From the NCBI GenBank assembly GCA_016124855.1, contig WGMX01000024.1, forward strand, positions 1 through 64,000: a DNA stretch of 64,000 nucleotides. Direction: 5' to 3'. The notes beneath the pieces are model-generated. The model was given only the letters and a program-made list of their open reading frames with translations. It did no database searches and was not told where the DNA came from. The position numbers and the translations under genes were made by a program. Positions within the stretch are counted from its first letter, which is position 1. Every line of letters begins with the position of its first letter. This DNA is from Anaerolineaceae bacterium. GTDB taxonomy: Bacteria > Chloroflexota > Anaerolineae > Aggregatilineales > Phototrophicaceae. Positions 18,383-27,050 of the stretch are shown here, piece after piece.

Positions 18383-18473
18383 ACTGTTCTTTCTACCCTG
18401 CGCATCATCGCCTCGTGAATGGGTGTAGCCGAAATCACCCGAAGTATTAAAAATTTGTTATACTCCATAATGA

Positions 18474-20501
18474 ATGACAAACGATTATCGACCAATAACG
18501 AAAACTTCACGTTCCATGTCCTTTTTAAATCCCACCCAAAAACAAACACTGATTTCTATTTGTGATACGTTCATTCCAGCTCTACCTGCCCAAAATGGGG
18601 ATAGTCCCCGCCTCTTTGGGTTGGGCGCCAAGCAACTGCATCTTGCTGAAGCCCTAGAAGCCACACTTGAGCAAATCACGTCCGCTGGTGAACGCAACCA
18701 ACTTCAATTGATATTGAATCTCTTGGAAATCCCATGGTTTAATCGGGTGACGGTTGCTCAATTCCAAGCCTTCTCTGACATGTCATTGGATGACCGTACA
18801 ATAACGCTGCGAAGCTGGGGCAACAGCGATCACGCTCTCGCGCGGCAGTTCTTCCAGAGTGTTAAACGCTTGGCGCTATTTCTTTTTTATGCCTCGACAC
18901 CAGATAACGAACCCAATCCAGCGTGGGCCAGCTTACACTATCCCGACCACCCGCCGCATACCGAACCAGCACCAAGGTCCATCAAACCGCTGCAAATTAG
19001 CGAACCTACTACTCTCTATACCGATGTGTTGGTTATCGGATCAGGCGCGGGTGGTGGGGTTATTGCTGGCGAACTGAGCGCCGCCGGAAAAGAAGTTATT
19101 GTCGTCGAAAAAGGAGACTACAAGGCGGATCATCAAATGGGCACTGGAGAATTTGCCAGCCAATCGTTATTCGAGAAGCGCGGCTTACTCACCACCAGCG
19201 ACCTCAGCATCAGCGTTCTTGCGGGCAGCACGCTCGGCGGTGGTACGACCATCAATTGGGCTGCCTCACTTCGCACCCCCGAAGACGTCCTCTACGAATG
19301 GGAGCATGAGTACGGTTTTAGGGGAGCATCCGGTAAGGGTTTTCAACGCAGTCTTGATGCGGTTATCAAGCGCATGAATGTCGGGGTTGAAGACTCGCCC
19401 GTTAATGGACTCAACGCCGTTTTAGAGCAGGGCTGCAAAAGTCTCGGCTATGACGTGACCACCATCCCCCGTAATGTCAAAGGCTGCGAAGAATGTGGTT
19501 TTTGTAACTTCGGCTGTGCCTTTGGTGCGAAGCAGGGAACGCTCAAAACCTATCTACAGGATGCTTATCAACGTGGCACACGCATCATCGTCAACGCCAC
19601 TGTCAAACGTGTGTTGATTGAGCATGGCACAGCCGTCGGTGCAGAACTCGTCGTCCAAGCGGCAGACGGAACAAATCGTGAAGTGACGATTCGCTCTAAG
19701 GTTGTGGTGGTCGCTGCCGGATCAATCCATACGCCCGCATTGTTGATGCGTTCTGGCCTCACCAATGCCAACATTGGCGCTAACCTGCATTTACATCCGG
19801 TTACGGTTACCTATGGTCTCTTTGACGAACCGGTTCTCGGCTGGCAAGGCCCACCCATGACCCGCTTCAGCCGCCAATTCGCCAACCTTGATGGACGCGG
19901 TTACGGTGTTCGCTTGGAAACCGCTCCAGTGCATCCCGGCCTTGCTGCGGCAACCTTCCCGTGGCAGTCTGGCGAGGGACACAAACGCCTGATGAGCAAC
20001 CTCTCCACTATGAGTAACATTATCGTCCTAACCCGTGACCGTCACGGTGGACGCATTGCTCTCGACCCGCAAGGTAATCCGGTACTGCATTACAAACTGC
20101 ACCCGTTTGATGCCGCACACATGCTCAAAGGAATGATCGAATCGCTGCGTGTTCATATCGCCGCCGGAGCAAAAGAAGTTTCCAGCCCGCACAACCATCA
20201 GATGCTTTTCCGTCCCGCTGATGGAGGTAAGCTTGACGACTTTCTTAGCCAAGTTGAGGCGCGCGGCCTTCATAAAAATGCCTGTTCACTTTTCAGTGCT
20301 CACCAGATGTCATCCTGCCGAATTGGTGGTGACAGCACAACCGGAGCGCTCGACCCTACCGGACAAACCTACGAAGTGCGCAACCTCTACGTTGCCGATG
20401 GCAGTGTTCTACCAACCGCCAGCGGTGTGAACCCCATGATTTCGATTATGGCGACTGCGCACTTTCTCGCCCAAGGGATGAAAATCGTATCTAGGCGCTG
20501 A
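18474..20501 (+). CDS. GMC-family FAD-dependent oxidoreductase
   Basis: A 675-residue flavoenzyme. Residues about 17-150 form a helical N-terminal domain like that of gluconate-dehydrogenase-subunit-3 or long-chain alcohol oxidases ('TQKQTLISICDTFIPALP'). The dinucleotide fold follows with 'VLVIGSGAGGGVIAGELS' (about 184-201), the GMC signature region 'AGSTLGGGTTINWAASLRTP', and the C-terminal FAD motif 'VADGSVLPTASGVNPMISIM'. 'GCEECGFCNFGCAFGAKQG' is the Cys-rich loop typical of long-chain or sterol alcohol oxidases. It probably oxidises a hydrophobic alcohol. A downstream ATG at 18516 is also possible. Convergent 11-base overlap with the putative terpene cyclase gene. Confidence 0.9.
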   Translation: MTNDYRPITKTSRSMSFLNPTQKQTLISICDTFIPALPAQNGDSPRLFGLGAKQLHLAEALEATLEQITSAGERNQLQLILNLLEIPWFNRVTVAQFQAFSDMSLDDRTITLRSWGNSDHALARQFFQSVKRLALFLFYASTPDNEPNPAWASLHYPDHPPHTEPAPRSIKPLQISEPTTLYTDVLVIGSGAGGGVIAGELSAAGKEVIVVEKGDYKADHQMGTGEFASQSLFEKRGLLTTSDLSISVLAGSTLGGGTTINWAASLRTPEDVLYEWEHEYGFRGASGKGFQRSLDAVIKRMNVGVEDSPVNGLNAVLEQGCKSLGYDVTTIPRNVKGCEECGFCNFGCAFGAKQGTLKTYLQDAYQRGTRIIVNATVKRVLIEHGTAVGAELVVQAADGTNREVTIRSKVVVVAAGSIHTPALLMRSGLTNANIGANLHLHPVTVTYGLFDEPVLGWQGPPMTRFSRQFANLDGRGYGVRLETAPVHPGLAAATFPWQSGEGHKRLMSNLSTMSNIIVLTRDRHGGRIALDPQGNPVLHYKLHPFDAAHMLKGMIESLRVHIAAGAKEVSSPHNHQMLFRPADGGKLDDFLSQVEARGLHKNACSLFSAHQMSSCRIGGDSTTGALDPTGQTYEVRNLYVADGSVLPTASGVNPMISIMATAHFLAQGMKIVSRR

Positions 20502-21153
20502 CAGGCTGCCGTGTAAACGGATTTAACCCTAATTCTTGGAACTTCCGGTAGAGCAAATAGGTATATAAGGCGTCATAAACAAAACAGCCGATCCCCAATA
20601 TCAACACCAACATACTACCTGTGCGCCCGTAAAACAGAATTGTCGGAGCAGCCGTGCCAATCCACTTCAAAATCGCTGCGTAAATCGACTGCCCATCCAC
20701 ATTCTTACGCTTGCTTAACATCCCTACAAACAGCACTGACATCATTAAATTTTGGGCAAACGCGGTGTAAATCGCCCCATTACTATTGCCGAATTCCACA
20801 GCGCTGAAATAAATGACCCCGAAACTGAACACAAAGGCCGCCAAGGACCATGGCACAAACCAGCGCGTATCTGCGTGCTGCGCGAAATCCTTACGCCCAT
20901 ATTTGAAATAAGTGTAAGCGATCACCACATCAAACCCGCACCAAATCATGTTGATAATCGTTTGGATCGTCACCAAATTTTGGTCGCGGAACACAAACGC
21001 GAACAAAAACTCCCATGACAAATTAAACGTCAGCGCGAACAGCGGCATTCCGTAACTCTGATCTTTGAATCCGCGCCAGATCAACAGGATGTAAACCAGC
21101 GTCCAACTGATGCCGCTGATAAGGGTCAATGCCGTGCTGAGTTCGGTGGACAT
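20491..21153 (-). CDS. Seven-helix membrane protein, candidate transmembrane terpene cyclase
   Basis: This 220-residue integral membrane protein has about seven hydrophobic helices and almost no loops. Helix 2 carries 'LFALTFNLSWEFLFAF', an Asn-x-x-Trp-Glu motif with the Glu at residue 48, and helix 7 carries 'GCFVYDALYTYLL' with an Asp at 194. Fungal Pyr4/PaxB-type cyclases use one Glu near residue 63 and one Asp near 218 in the same helices, and a bacterial family of this size shares the motif. I infer, but cannot prove, the same fold. GGAG precedes the ATG. The neighbouring GMC oxidoreductase could act on a product alcohol, though the genes converge. Confidence 0.6.
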   Translation of the reverse strand: MSTELSTALTLISGISWTLVYILLIWRGFKDQSYGMPLFALTFNLSWEFLFAFVFRDQNLVTIQTIINMIWCGFDVVIAYTYFKYGRKDFAQHADTRWFVPWSLAAFVFSFGVIYFSAVEFGNSNGAIYTAFAQNLMMSVLFVGMLSKRKNVDGQSIYAAILKWIGTAAPTILFYGRTGSMLVLILGIGCFVYDALYTYLLYRKFQELGLNPFTRQPVSA

Positions 21154-21582
21154 CTATAACTCCGGTGTAATCAGTTTTGTAACAATGGGGCAAACTTTAT
21201 CACGGGATATTCAAATGGGTCAAGCACCAGCCCAAATGAACTCGTTTTCTCGTCCATGATATGATCCTTCAGTCGATCTCGGTTGCGTGTTCAAACCTTT
21301 CCTGAGTTACTTCGTCCAAACTCAAGCATCCTGCCATTCATGCATAGCTCACCAGACTCAGCCACAAGTCATGACGGGTACGCGGTTCATCGTGCGGAAC
21401 GGGTACCTTTTTCAGCCCGAAGAATCCGGGGACAGGATATGAATCTGCTTCTCGATATTTTCTTTCTACTTGGTTTCTTGTTCGTCGTTCAAATTTAACC
21501 GCTTGACCAAACAGTTGCCATCCATTGGAGTCAAAGCCATCAGCCATTTGTATAATTTTGCATCGACAGGATAAGCGAAAAG
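21154..21582. other. Intergenic spacer without recognisable gene
   Basis: About 430 bases. Short open frames on both strands (for example 21283-21498) have no protein-like composition or ribosome binding site. No repeat or hairpin stands out. Confidence 0.4.
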
Positions 21583-22026
21583 TTACCAACCGAGCATGTT
21601 ACGCATCTTCTCGGCACGTCGTATGCTATCGCGCGTCCAATCGGGTGTATCAGGGTTCGTGAGAATCTCATTGGCCGTCAGCCAGCGTATTTCGGCAACC
21701 TCATGACTATCATGGATGGACGGCTCACCTTGATCCAACCGGCACAAAAAAACCACGTTCACTACTGGTTTATCTTCGCTGATCATAAAGGCGTTACTAT
21801 GCACGTAAATGGTATCGCTGATTTCGACGCCGATTTCTTCTTGAATTTCGCGGCGGAGAGTATCTTCAAGAATATTCGCGATATTGCCTTTACCTTCTAC
21901 TTTGCCACCTACCAGACTCAACATCCCCGCTGCATGGTTTTCGCCTGAACCACGAATCACCAGCAGATAATAACCATTGCGCACAATCGCGCCTTCAACA
22001 TTGACAATTTGGTAGATTGTAGACAT
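21583..22026 (-). CDS. Nudix hydrolase with a modified Nudix box
   Basis: A 147-residue Nudix-fold enzyme. The box runs from 'GGKVEGKGNIANILED' into 'TLRREIQEEIGVEI', keeping the REUxEExGU core that binds the metal, but the first Glu of GX5E aligns with Asn in my reading because of an inserted loop. Flanking strands ('GYYLLVIRGSG', 'PVVNVVFLCRLDQGEP') are typical. It should hydrolyse a nucleotide-type diphosphate; substrate unknown. Stand-alone gene. Confidence 0.85.
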   Translation of the reverse strand: MSTIYQIVNVEGAIVRNGYYLLVIRGSGENHAAGMLSLVGGKVEGKGNIANILEDTLRREIQEEIGVEISDTIYVHSNAFMISEDKPVVNVVFLCRLDQGEPSIHDSHEVAEIRWLTANEILTNPDTPDWTRDSIRRAEKMRNMLGW

Positions 22027-22110
22027 ATTCTATCCTAATGTTTTATGGATCAGCTATTATCATAGCCCAGACTGAACTTGATGGCATCAGAAAGGGTTGT
22101 CTACTATCCT

Positions 22111-22728
22111 ATGACACGACTTCTTCTGCTTCCCATAATTGTCGTATGTGCGTTGTTGAGCACTGCAATAACACTAATTCGCGCTCAGACCTACGATGAC
22201 CAAACAATACGCGATATTTTGTTACCGGCAGATTGCGCGCCTCCTTGCTTTATGGGAATCCGACCGGGATTAACGCGTGCAAAAGAAGCATATGCCCTGT
22301 TGACGGCTAATCCTTGGGTTGGCGACATAAGCAGTCATATTGATGCAGGGTGCTGCACCATCGCCTTAAATTGGAAGTGGAATGGTAAGCAGCCCGTTGT
22401 TTTAGAGGGCGGCGAGAACACCATCTATCTTGCATTTAACCCCACGACCGGTGAACAGATAGTCCAAGACATTGCCCTTCACACCCATATTCTGGCAGGA
22501 GATGCTGTCCTGCTTCTCGGTGGATGGCCTGCTCACGAATCGGGTGCACTACAAGGATTAAACAAAGCCTTTGTCGAAGCTTTTTACAGCCAACAAAGAA
22601 TGCACCTGACAGCCACCGTTCCTTGTCCTCTCGCTTATTGGCGACTATGGCAAGCGCCTATTACGATGGCGATGAGTAAAAATTCGCGGGGCATATCCGG
22701 TATGAAACCCATGAACGAAGTCTGTTGA
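22111..22728 (+). CDS. Hypothetical exported protein
   Basis: A protein of about 205 residues with a signal peptide (residues 1-26, ending IRAQ) and a mature part containing 'LPADCAPPCFMGIRPGLTRA', a Cys-Pro-Pro-Cys segment also seen in other exported proteins of unknown role, and a second Cys pair 'AGCCTIAL'. The four cysteines may form disulphides outside the cell. Start uncertain: TTG 22078, ATG 22081 and ATG 22111 are in frame; I chose the one directly before the signal peptide. The C-terminal 30 residues are less protein-like than the rest, so the end may be frameshifted. Confidence 0.55.
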   Translation: MTRLLLLPIIVVCALLSTAITLIRAQTYDDQTIRDILLPADCAPPCFMGIRPGLTRAKEAYALLTANPWVGDISSHIDAGCCTIALNWKWNGKQPVVLEGGENTIYLAFNPTTGEQIVQDIALHTHILAGDAVLLLGGWPAHESGALQGLNKAFVEAFYSQQRMHLTATVPCPLAYWRLWQAPITMAMSKNSRGISGMKPMNEVC

Positions 22729-22820
22729 CAACTCCGCCGGTTTTATAGGTTGAAGATGTGCGGTTTATCATCTTGATCAGCGTTCCGAACTGACAATTTC
22801 CTGAATGGGGACTCAGCCGC

Positions 22821-23711
22821 CTATTTGACGTGTACACCCAGTCGTTCTAACAACTTGCGGCTGTCTTTTGCCGGATATTTAATCGGATTCCGATTTCTGC
22901 CATGTGAATCCGAACCGGAACTGGTCAACAAGTCATACTTCTCGGCATATTCTACGAACATCATGGTTTGTTCTGGCGAGTGCAGCGGATAATAGGCCTC
23001 GAAACCATCCAACTGGACATCACTGCGAATATCATCCAACAACTGCGGCGTAAACACAGGCCAAAACTCACCCCGTCCCGGATGCGCGATCAAGCAGATT
23101 CCGCCGCTGCCGTGTACCGCCTCAACGACTTCCGCAATTGGCGTGGTTGTGAACGCCATCCCTCCCAATTGGATCATTTTCCATGCTGCGCCTGCGTCAA
23201 GGCCTTGTGCCGTCAACAAATCGGCTAACGCGAAAGGCTGTCCCGCCGATGGTCGCTTCAACACACCTTCAAGTGCATCAGTCTCACCATCAAACTGATA
23301 ACCTTGTTTGAGCAGGTAATCATAAACTTGTCGGCTGTTTTCTCTTTGACGAATCAGCACGCTTGTCGCTACCGCCTTAAGTGACTCGTTTTCAGCATCA
23401 AATCCAAAACATAGTACATCGACCGAATGTCCACGCCAGTTCGCGCTGAACTCTGCCGCGACCAGAATCGGCAGCCCTTTCTCAATTGCCAACTGCTGTA
23501 TCGCCGCTGTTTGATCGACCCGATCGTGATCGGTAATCGCGACCATCCCAAACGCTTCCGCTTTCAGATAGTCCACCATTTGTTCCGGTGACCATGAGCC
23601 ATCGCTGTTGGTGGTGTGCATTTGCATATCAACGGCGCTGTCAGCGTCTAAGACCAGATTACGTGTCGAGAGTTCCATGCTTAAATCCCTTAAAACATTT
23701 GCTATATTCAA
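22821..23711 (-). CDS. PHP-domain phosphoesterase
   Basis: A 296-residue metal-dependent phosphoesterase of the PHP family, in the group containing RNase AM (YciV/TrpH) and 3',5'-nucleoside bisphosphate phosphatases. Metal ligands are visible in order: 'DMQMHTTNSDGSWS' (HxH-like motif), 'MVAITDHD', the Glu in 'LVAAEFSANW', 'ICLIAHPGRG', and the final 'GSDSHG'. It should remove phosphate from a nucleotide or short RNA in the cytosol. It is the last gene of a minus-strand run starting with manA, 62 bases after the glycosyltransferase gene, with a GC hairpin repeat in that gap. An internal ATG at 23678 is an alternative start. Confidence 0.88.
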   Translation of the reverse strand: MNIANVLRDLSMELSTRNLVLDADSAVDMQMHTTNSDGSWSPEQMVDYLKAEAFGMVAITDHDRVDQTAAIQQLAIEKGLPILVAAEFSANWRGHSVDVLCFGFDAENESLKAVATSVLIRQRENSRQVYDYLLKQGYQFDGETDALEGVLKRPSAGQPFALADLLTAQGLDAGAAWKMIQLGGMAFTTTPIAEVVEAVHGSGGICLIAHPGRGEFWPVFTPQLLDDIRSDVQLDGFEAYYPLHSPEQTMMFVEYAEKYDLLTSSGSDSHGRNRNPIKYPAKDSRKLLERLGVHVK

Positions 23712-23738
23712 TTGACATGAATTGCTTTTATGATTGCT

Positions 23739-23776
23739 TCCTCCCTCGCTTGCGGGGGAGGACTGAGGTGGGGTTA
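23739..23776. repeat. GC hairpin repeat
   Basis: CCTCCC and GGGAGG arms around CGCTTGCG, followed by GGTGGGG. It belongs to the loose family of CCCTCC/GGAGGG spacer hairpins also seen at 29442-29466 and inside the MITE. It sits at the end of the glycosyltransferase gene and may attenuate transcription into the PHP gene. Confidence 0.55.
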
Positions 23777-24985
23777 TTTCCCTCGCCCAAATGCGATCAA
23801 TTCCTTCGCTGCTCGCTGGTATCCACCAGCCGTTCGCAGCGACTCGCCCAAGTGAATCGCCGCTTCCTGATACTGCGTCCGCGCCTTCATCACTTGTTCG
23901 ACAGCCGCCCGCAAATCGGTTGCTGTAACTTGTCCGAACGGAGGCTTATCCGCCAGTGCTACACCTGCGCCATGTTTGACCACTTGCTGCGCCACAATCG
24001 ACTGTTCAAACTGCTGCGGAATCACCACCAGCGGCACATTGTAATATAAACCCTCATGAACGCTGTTCATACCACCGTGTGTGATAAACAAATCACTGCG
24101 CTGCAAAACCTCAAGCTGCGGTACAAAGTTTTTGACAATGAAGTTCGCCGGAATATTCCCTAGTGCTTTGATGTCGGTGCGCTTGCCCGCCGACAAAATA
24201 AATTGAGCATCATAGCTGCCAAAAGCCTCAAAGCACTGCCGGTAAAAATCCAAGTTGTCGTTATTGATCGTACCCAACGAGATGTATATCACCGGCTTGC
24301 GGGTGATTGCCTCAAATGGAAAATCTGCCGATGACGGACGTTCCGCCAGTGACGGCCCAACGAACTTAAACTGACTGCCCAGCTTATCGCCACCCGGTTG
24401 AAACAGCGCTGAGGTATATACGATGTTTATCATGCCACTATTGCTCAATGCGCCCGCCAACCCGACACCTTTCACCCCAAACTTTTGCCGCATCCGCGTC
24501 GCAACCTGCCAATATGCTGGCATTCGTGGAATGAGGCTTCCTACCATACTCAACAGCGAGGAGATTGGAACAGGCGGCATCGCACCGGGCGCTATTACAA
24601 ACGTGCTGATCGACCCCGCCGCTCGGATGCCCAACTTTTCGGTAGCTTGCTTTGCCCACGAACACAGCGAATCAAAAATCACATAATCCGGTTTTTCGCG
24701 TTCCAGCAGTCCCAAGACCCAAGGCATAATCTGCTCTGCGATTTTTACCAGCGACAGCGCGTTATCCGCCAGATTACCCCCACTTGCGTTGTTGATTAAC
24801 CCATCCATCGTCGGGATGAAAGGGTAGGCTTCAAACTGTGCGCCAGCCGCTTCATGTGCCAGCCGCGTTTCCTCGGTGTTGACGCAAATAACGTGTTCCC
24901 CGCGCTGCACCAACTCGCGGATAACGGGCAGCGCCGGATTAATGTGTCCTTGCGCCGGAATGTTGAAGAAAATCGTTTTTGCCAC
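23774..24985 (-). CDS. MGT/UGT-family glycosyltransferase (GT1)
   Basis: A 403-residue GT-B enzyme that should transfer a sugar from a nucleotide sugar to a small hydrophobic acceptor, as macrolide glycosyltransferases do. The N-terminal acceptor-domain start is 'FNIPAQGHINPALPVIREL'. The donor-binding C-terminal signature is 'FITHGGMNSVHEGLYYNVP', then 'VVIPQQFEQSIVAQQVVKHG'. GTG at 24985 begins two bases after the stop of the upstream gene; another GTG at 25006 would overlap that gene. In an operon with the phosphorylase upstream and the PHP gene downstream. Acceptor unknown. Confidence 0.9.
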   Translation of the reverse strand: MAKTIFFNIPAQGHINPALPVIRELVQRGEHVICVNTEETRLAHEAAGAQFEAYPFIPTMDGLINNASGGNLADNALSLVKIAEQIMPWVLGLLEREKPDYVIFDSLCSWAKQATEKLGIRAAGSISTFVIAPGAMPPVPISSLLSMVGSLIPRMPAYWQVATRMRQKFGVKGVGLAGALSNSGMINIVYTSALFQPGGDKLGSQFKFVGPSLAERPSSADFPFEAITRKPVIYISLGTINNDNLDFYRQCFEAFGSYDAQFILSAGKRTDIKALGNIPANFIVKNFVPQLEVLQRSDLFITHGGMNSVHEGLYYNVPLVVIPQQFEQSIVAQQVVKHGAGVALADKPPFGQVTATDLRAAVEQVMKARTQYQEAAIHLGESLRTAGGYQRAAKELIAFGRGK

Positions 24986-24987
24986 GC

Positions 24988-25659
24988 TTATTGCATCCCT
25001 GCCCACGCCTGCTGCACAATCGGTAGATAACGTTCAAATGGCACGCTAGTTTCTGCTTGCCCACCTTCCCGAACAACCAGTGCCAACACCGCCACCGACA
25101 GTTCAAGCTCACGTGCGAGTGTCAGATAGGGACTCAAATATCGTCCGACGATATGTCCACCTGATCGCGCCCAAAAAGTCGCCTCCGCAGGTGTCTCATA
25201 ACGAGTATTGCTCACACACACATATACCCCGCGTTTGAATACTCGCCCTGTTAATGGAGAGGACGTGTGGAGGCGAGGATAACGTACTCCAATCAGTGCC
25301 TCCCGACTCTTCGCATCAAACGCCGGAACTTGCTGCACATAACCGCCTGCCTTGTCACTAAAATAGGTGTAATGCTGCCCGCGCGTCCCATCAATATAGT
25401 CATCGCAGACCACCCAATCACCCGCTTCGAGCAAAGGCGACAGTGAACCAACTGATTCACATAACCACAGATGAGTCGCGCCGTTGTCCTTAAGCGCTTG
25501 GATCGTCGCGCGGGGATCAGCGTTGGTTGGGCTGCATACCAATATGCTAGTTCCCTCAACCTCAAGCTTATGAACCGGCGCGGATGGGCCATAAGCCGTT
25601 TCGTAAATATCACCGGACTGTACATCGTCCGTCAAAATAGCCAGTTGAGGCATAGTCAT
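24988..25659 (-). CDS. Purine nucleoside phosphorylase / MTAP-family protein
   Basis: A 223-residue member of the nucleoside phosphorylase fold closest to 5'-methylthioadenosine phosphorylase (PNP/MTAP family 2). The segment 'YETPAEATFWARSGGHIVGR' followed by 'YLSPYLTLARELELSVAVL' matches the family block that reads ETPAEI...GGDVVGM.....ALARELGL. The usual Met-Ser/Thr of 'VGMS/T' is replaced by Arg-Tyr, and the protein is shorter than typical MTAP (about 260-290), so the base or sugar specificity may be changed. The ATG at 25659 overlaps the stop of the YCII-like gene (ATGA), which implies translational coupling. An upstream in-frame start at 25686 is less likely. Confidence 0.78.
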   Translation of the reverse strand: MTMPQLAILTDDVQSGDIYETAYGPSAPVHKLEVEGTSILVCSPTNADPRATIQALKDNGATHLWLCESVGSLSPLLEAGDWVVCDDYIDGTRGQHYTYFSDKAGGYVQQVPAFDAKSREALIGVRYPRLHTSSPLTGRVFKRGVYVCVSNTRYETPAEATFWARSGGHIVGRYLSPYLTLARELELSVAVLALVVREGGQAETSVPFERYLPIVQQAWAGMQ

Positions 25660-25943
25660 TGGCCTTCCCAATTGCCCTGAAACCACGGATGGATTTCTGG
25701 CACAAACACCTCATTAATGACCGCCGGGTCTTGCTCGACAAGTTCCCACGCCGCGTCAATATCCTCGGCACGGATGAGTGCTAACCCGCCTGAATCATCA
25801 AGGTAAGGCCCACCCTCAATTAAGATACCTTGCTGGAACAGATACTGTAAAAATTGATAATGGTCTTCGAGCGCTTGTTCCTCAATCGGCTTACCCATCT
25901 TCCAACCGCGCCCCACGTCATAAATCACCGCATAAGTTCTCAA
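25656..25943 (-). CDS. YCII-related protein, TTG start
   Basis: A 95-residue protein of the YCII/dimeric alpha-beta barrel family ('YAVIYDVGRGW', 'EEQALEDHYQFLQYLFQQG', 'LIEGGPYLDDSGGLALIRAE'). These small proteins are usually dimers; some act as dehalogenase-like or regulatory domains. The start is TTG at 25943 behind GAGGAA seven bases away. An ATG much further upstream (26012) lies inside manA and gives an un-family-like N terminus. It is 16 bases after manA and overlaps the next gene by four bases. Confidence 0.8.
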   Translation of the reverse strand: MRTYAVIYDVGRGWKMGKPIEEQALEDHYQFLQYLFQQGILIEGGPYLDDSGGLALIRAEDIDAAWELVEQDPAVINEVFVPEIHPWFQGNWEGQ

Positions 25944-25959
25944 TTTGCAATTCCTCAGA

Positions 25960-26925
25960 TTACGGTTGGAATGATCGCAGCACCCGCGTTGTGCCGGATA
26001 AGATATATTCACCCTGATTCGCAGGGATCAACACTGTTTGTCCCTTCTTGAAATCCACCTGTGTATCACCTGCGCTGACTGTGCCTTCACCCTCAATACA
26101 TGTGAGGATATGGAATTGTTCACCATGTGTATCCAAGGTGATTCGAGTGCCGTTGCGCGGATTCAATTGATGCAGCAGCGTCACAAAGTACGGGCAATGA
26201 ACCACATCTACCACAGGCAGCGTATTCCCAGCCGTATGCGTAATCGGTGGAATTACATCCAAATTCGACACCTTCACACCTTTATCGATGTGCAGCGTGC
26301 GCGGCTTGCCATCCAAATCCATCCGACCCCAATCGTACAGTCGATACGTCACATCCGACGACTGCTGGATTTCATAGATCATAATCCCCGGCCCAAGCGC
26401 ATGAATCCCGCCCGCATTATTCAGCAGCACATCACCCACTTCGACTTCATCATAGACCAACAGATTTTCCAGCGTGTTATCACGGATCGCCTGTGCCATT
26501 GCCTCGCGCGTGGTTCCCGGTTTCACCGCCTTGACCAACTTGGCTCCCGGTTCGGCATACAACACATACCACGCCTCGGTTTTGCCGCGTGGATCGCCTT
26601 CCAATTCTTTTGCCTGCTCGTCGTTGGGATGCACTTGCACCGACAGCCAATCCGATGGATCAAGGATTTTCGCCAGCAGTGGGAAACCTTCAGCCGGATT
26701 ATTCTTTTTGCCCACCAAATCGTGACCGTATTGCTTCAGCAAATCACCCAAACTGCGACCAGCCTCATCATCATTAGCAACCGTCGCCGTATCGTGCATC
26801 TCCCATGATTCGCCGTAAGGCTCATTGGTAGGCAAATGTTTGCCCATAATCGTCTCAAGTTTGCGCCCGCCCCACACTTTAACGTGCAGCGCCGGATTCA
26901 GCAGAAAAGGGTAGAGGGACATCAT
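25960..26925 (-). CDS. manA: Mannose-6-phosphate isomerase, class I
   Basis: A 321-residue zinc enzyme that interconverts fructose-6-phosphate and mannose-6-phosphate, feeding GDP-mannose and glycan synthesis. The cupin metal site is visible: 'LSVQVHPNDEQA' (Gln and His ligands), the Glu in 'KTEAWYVLYAEPG', and the His in 'NNAGGIHALGPG'. The N-terminal 'WGGRKLETIMGK' and 'YGESWEM' are typical of the short Bacillus-type form, and the length fits it. It is the first gene of the five-gene minus-strand run that includes a glycosyltransferase. Confidence 0.95.
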   Translation of the reverse strand: MMSLYPFLLNPALHVKVWGGRKLETIMGKHLPTNEPYGESWEMHDTATVANDDEAGRSLGDLLKQYGHDLVGKKNNPAEGFPLLAKILDPSDWLSVQVHPNDEQAKELEGDPRGKTEAWYVLYAEPGAKLVKAVKPGTTREAMAQAIRDNTLENLLVYDEVEVGDVLLNNAGGIHALGPGIMIYEIQQSSDVTYRLYDWGRMDLDGKPRTLHIDKGVKVSNLDVIPPITHTAGNTLPVVDVVHCPYFVTLLHQLNPRNGTRITLDTHGEQFHILTCIEGEGTVSAGDTQVDFKKGQTVLIPANQGEYILSGTTRVLRSFQP

Positions 26926-27050
26926 CTTGCCTCCATGTTATTCGAGTTATTTTTATCCACAGCATAATAACCACGCAAGTCTTATGCAGTATTGTACAGT
27001 TTTGTAATGAACCGTATAGAGGGTGTCATAAAAGGAGTAATGAATGGAAA

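Noticed and set aside
21283..21498. 71-codon frame in the spacer after the terpene-cyclase candidate
   Set aside because: No ribosome binding site, no family resemblance, and an overlapping frame on the other strand looks equally (un)likely.
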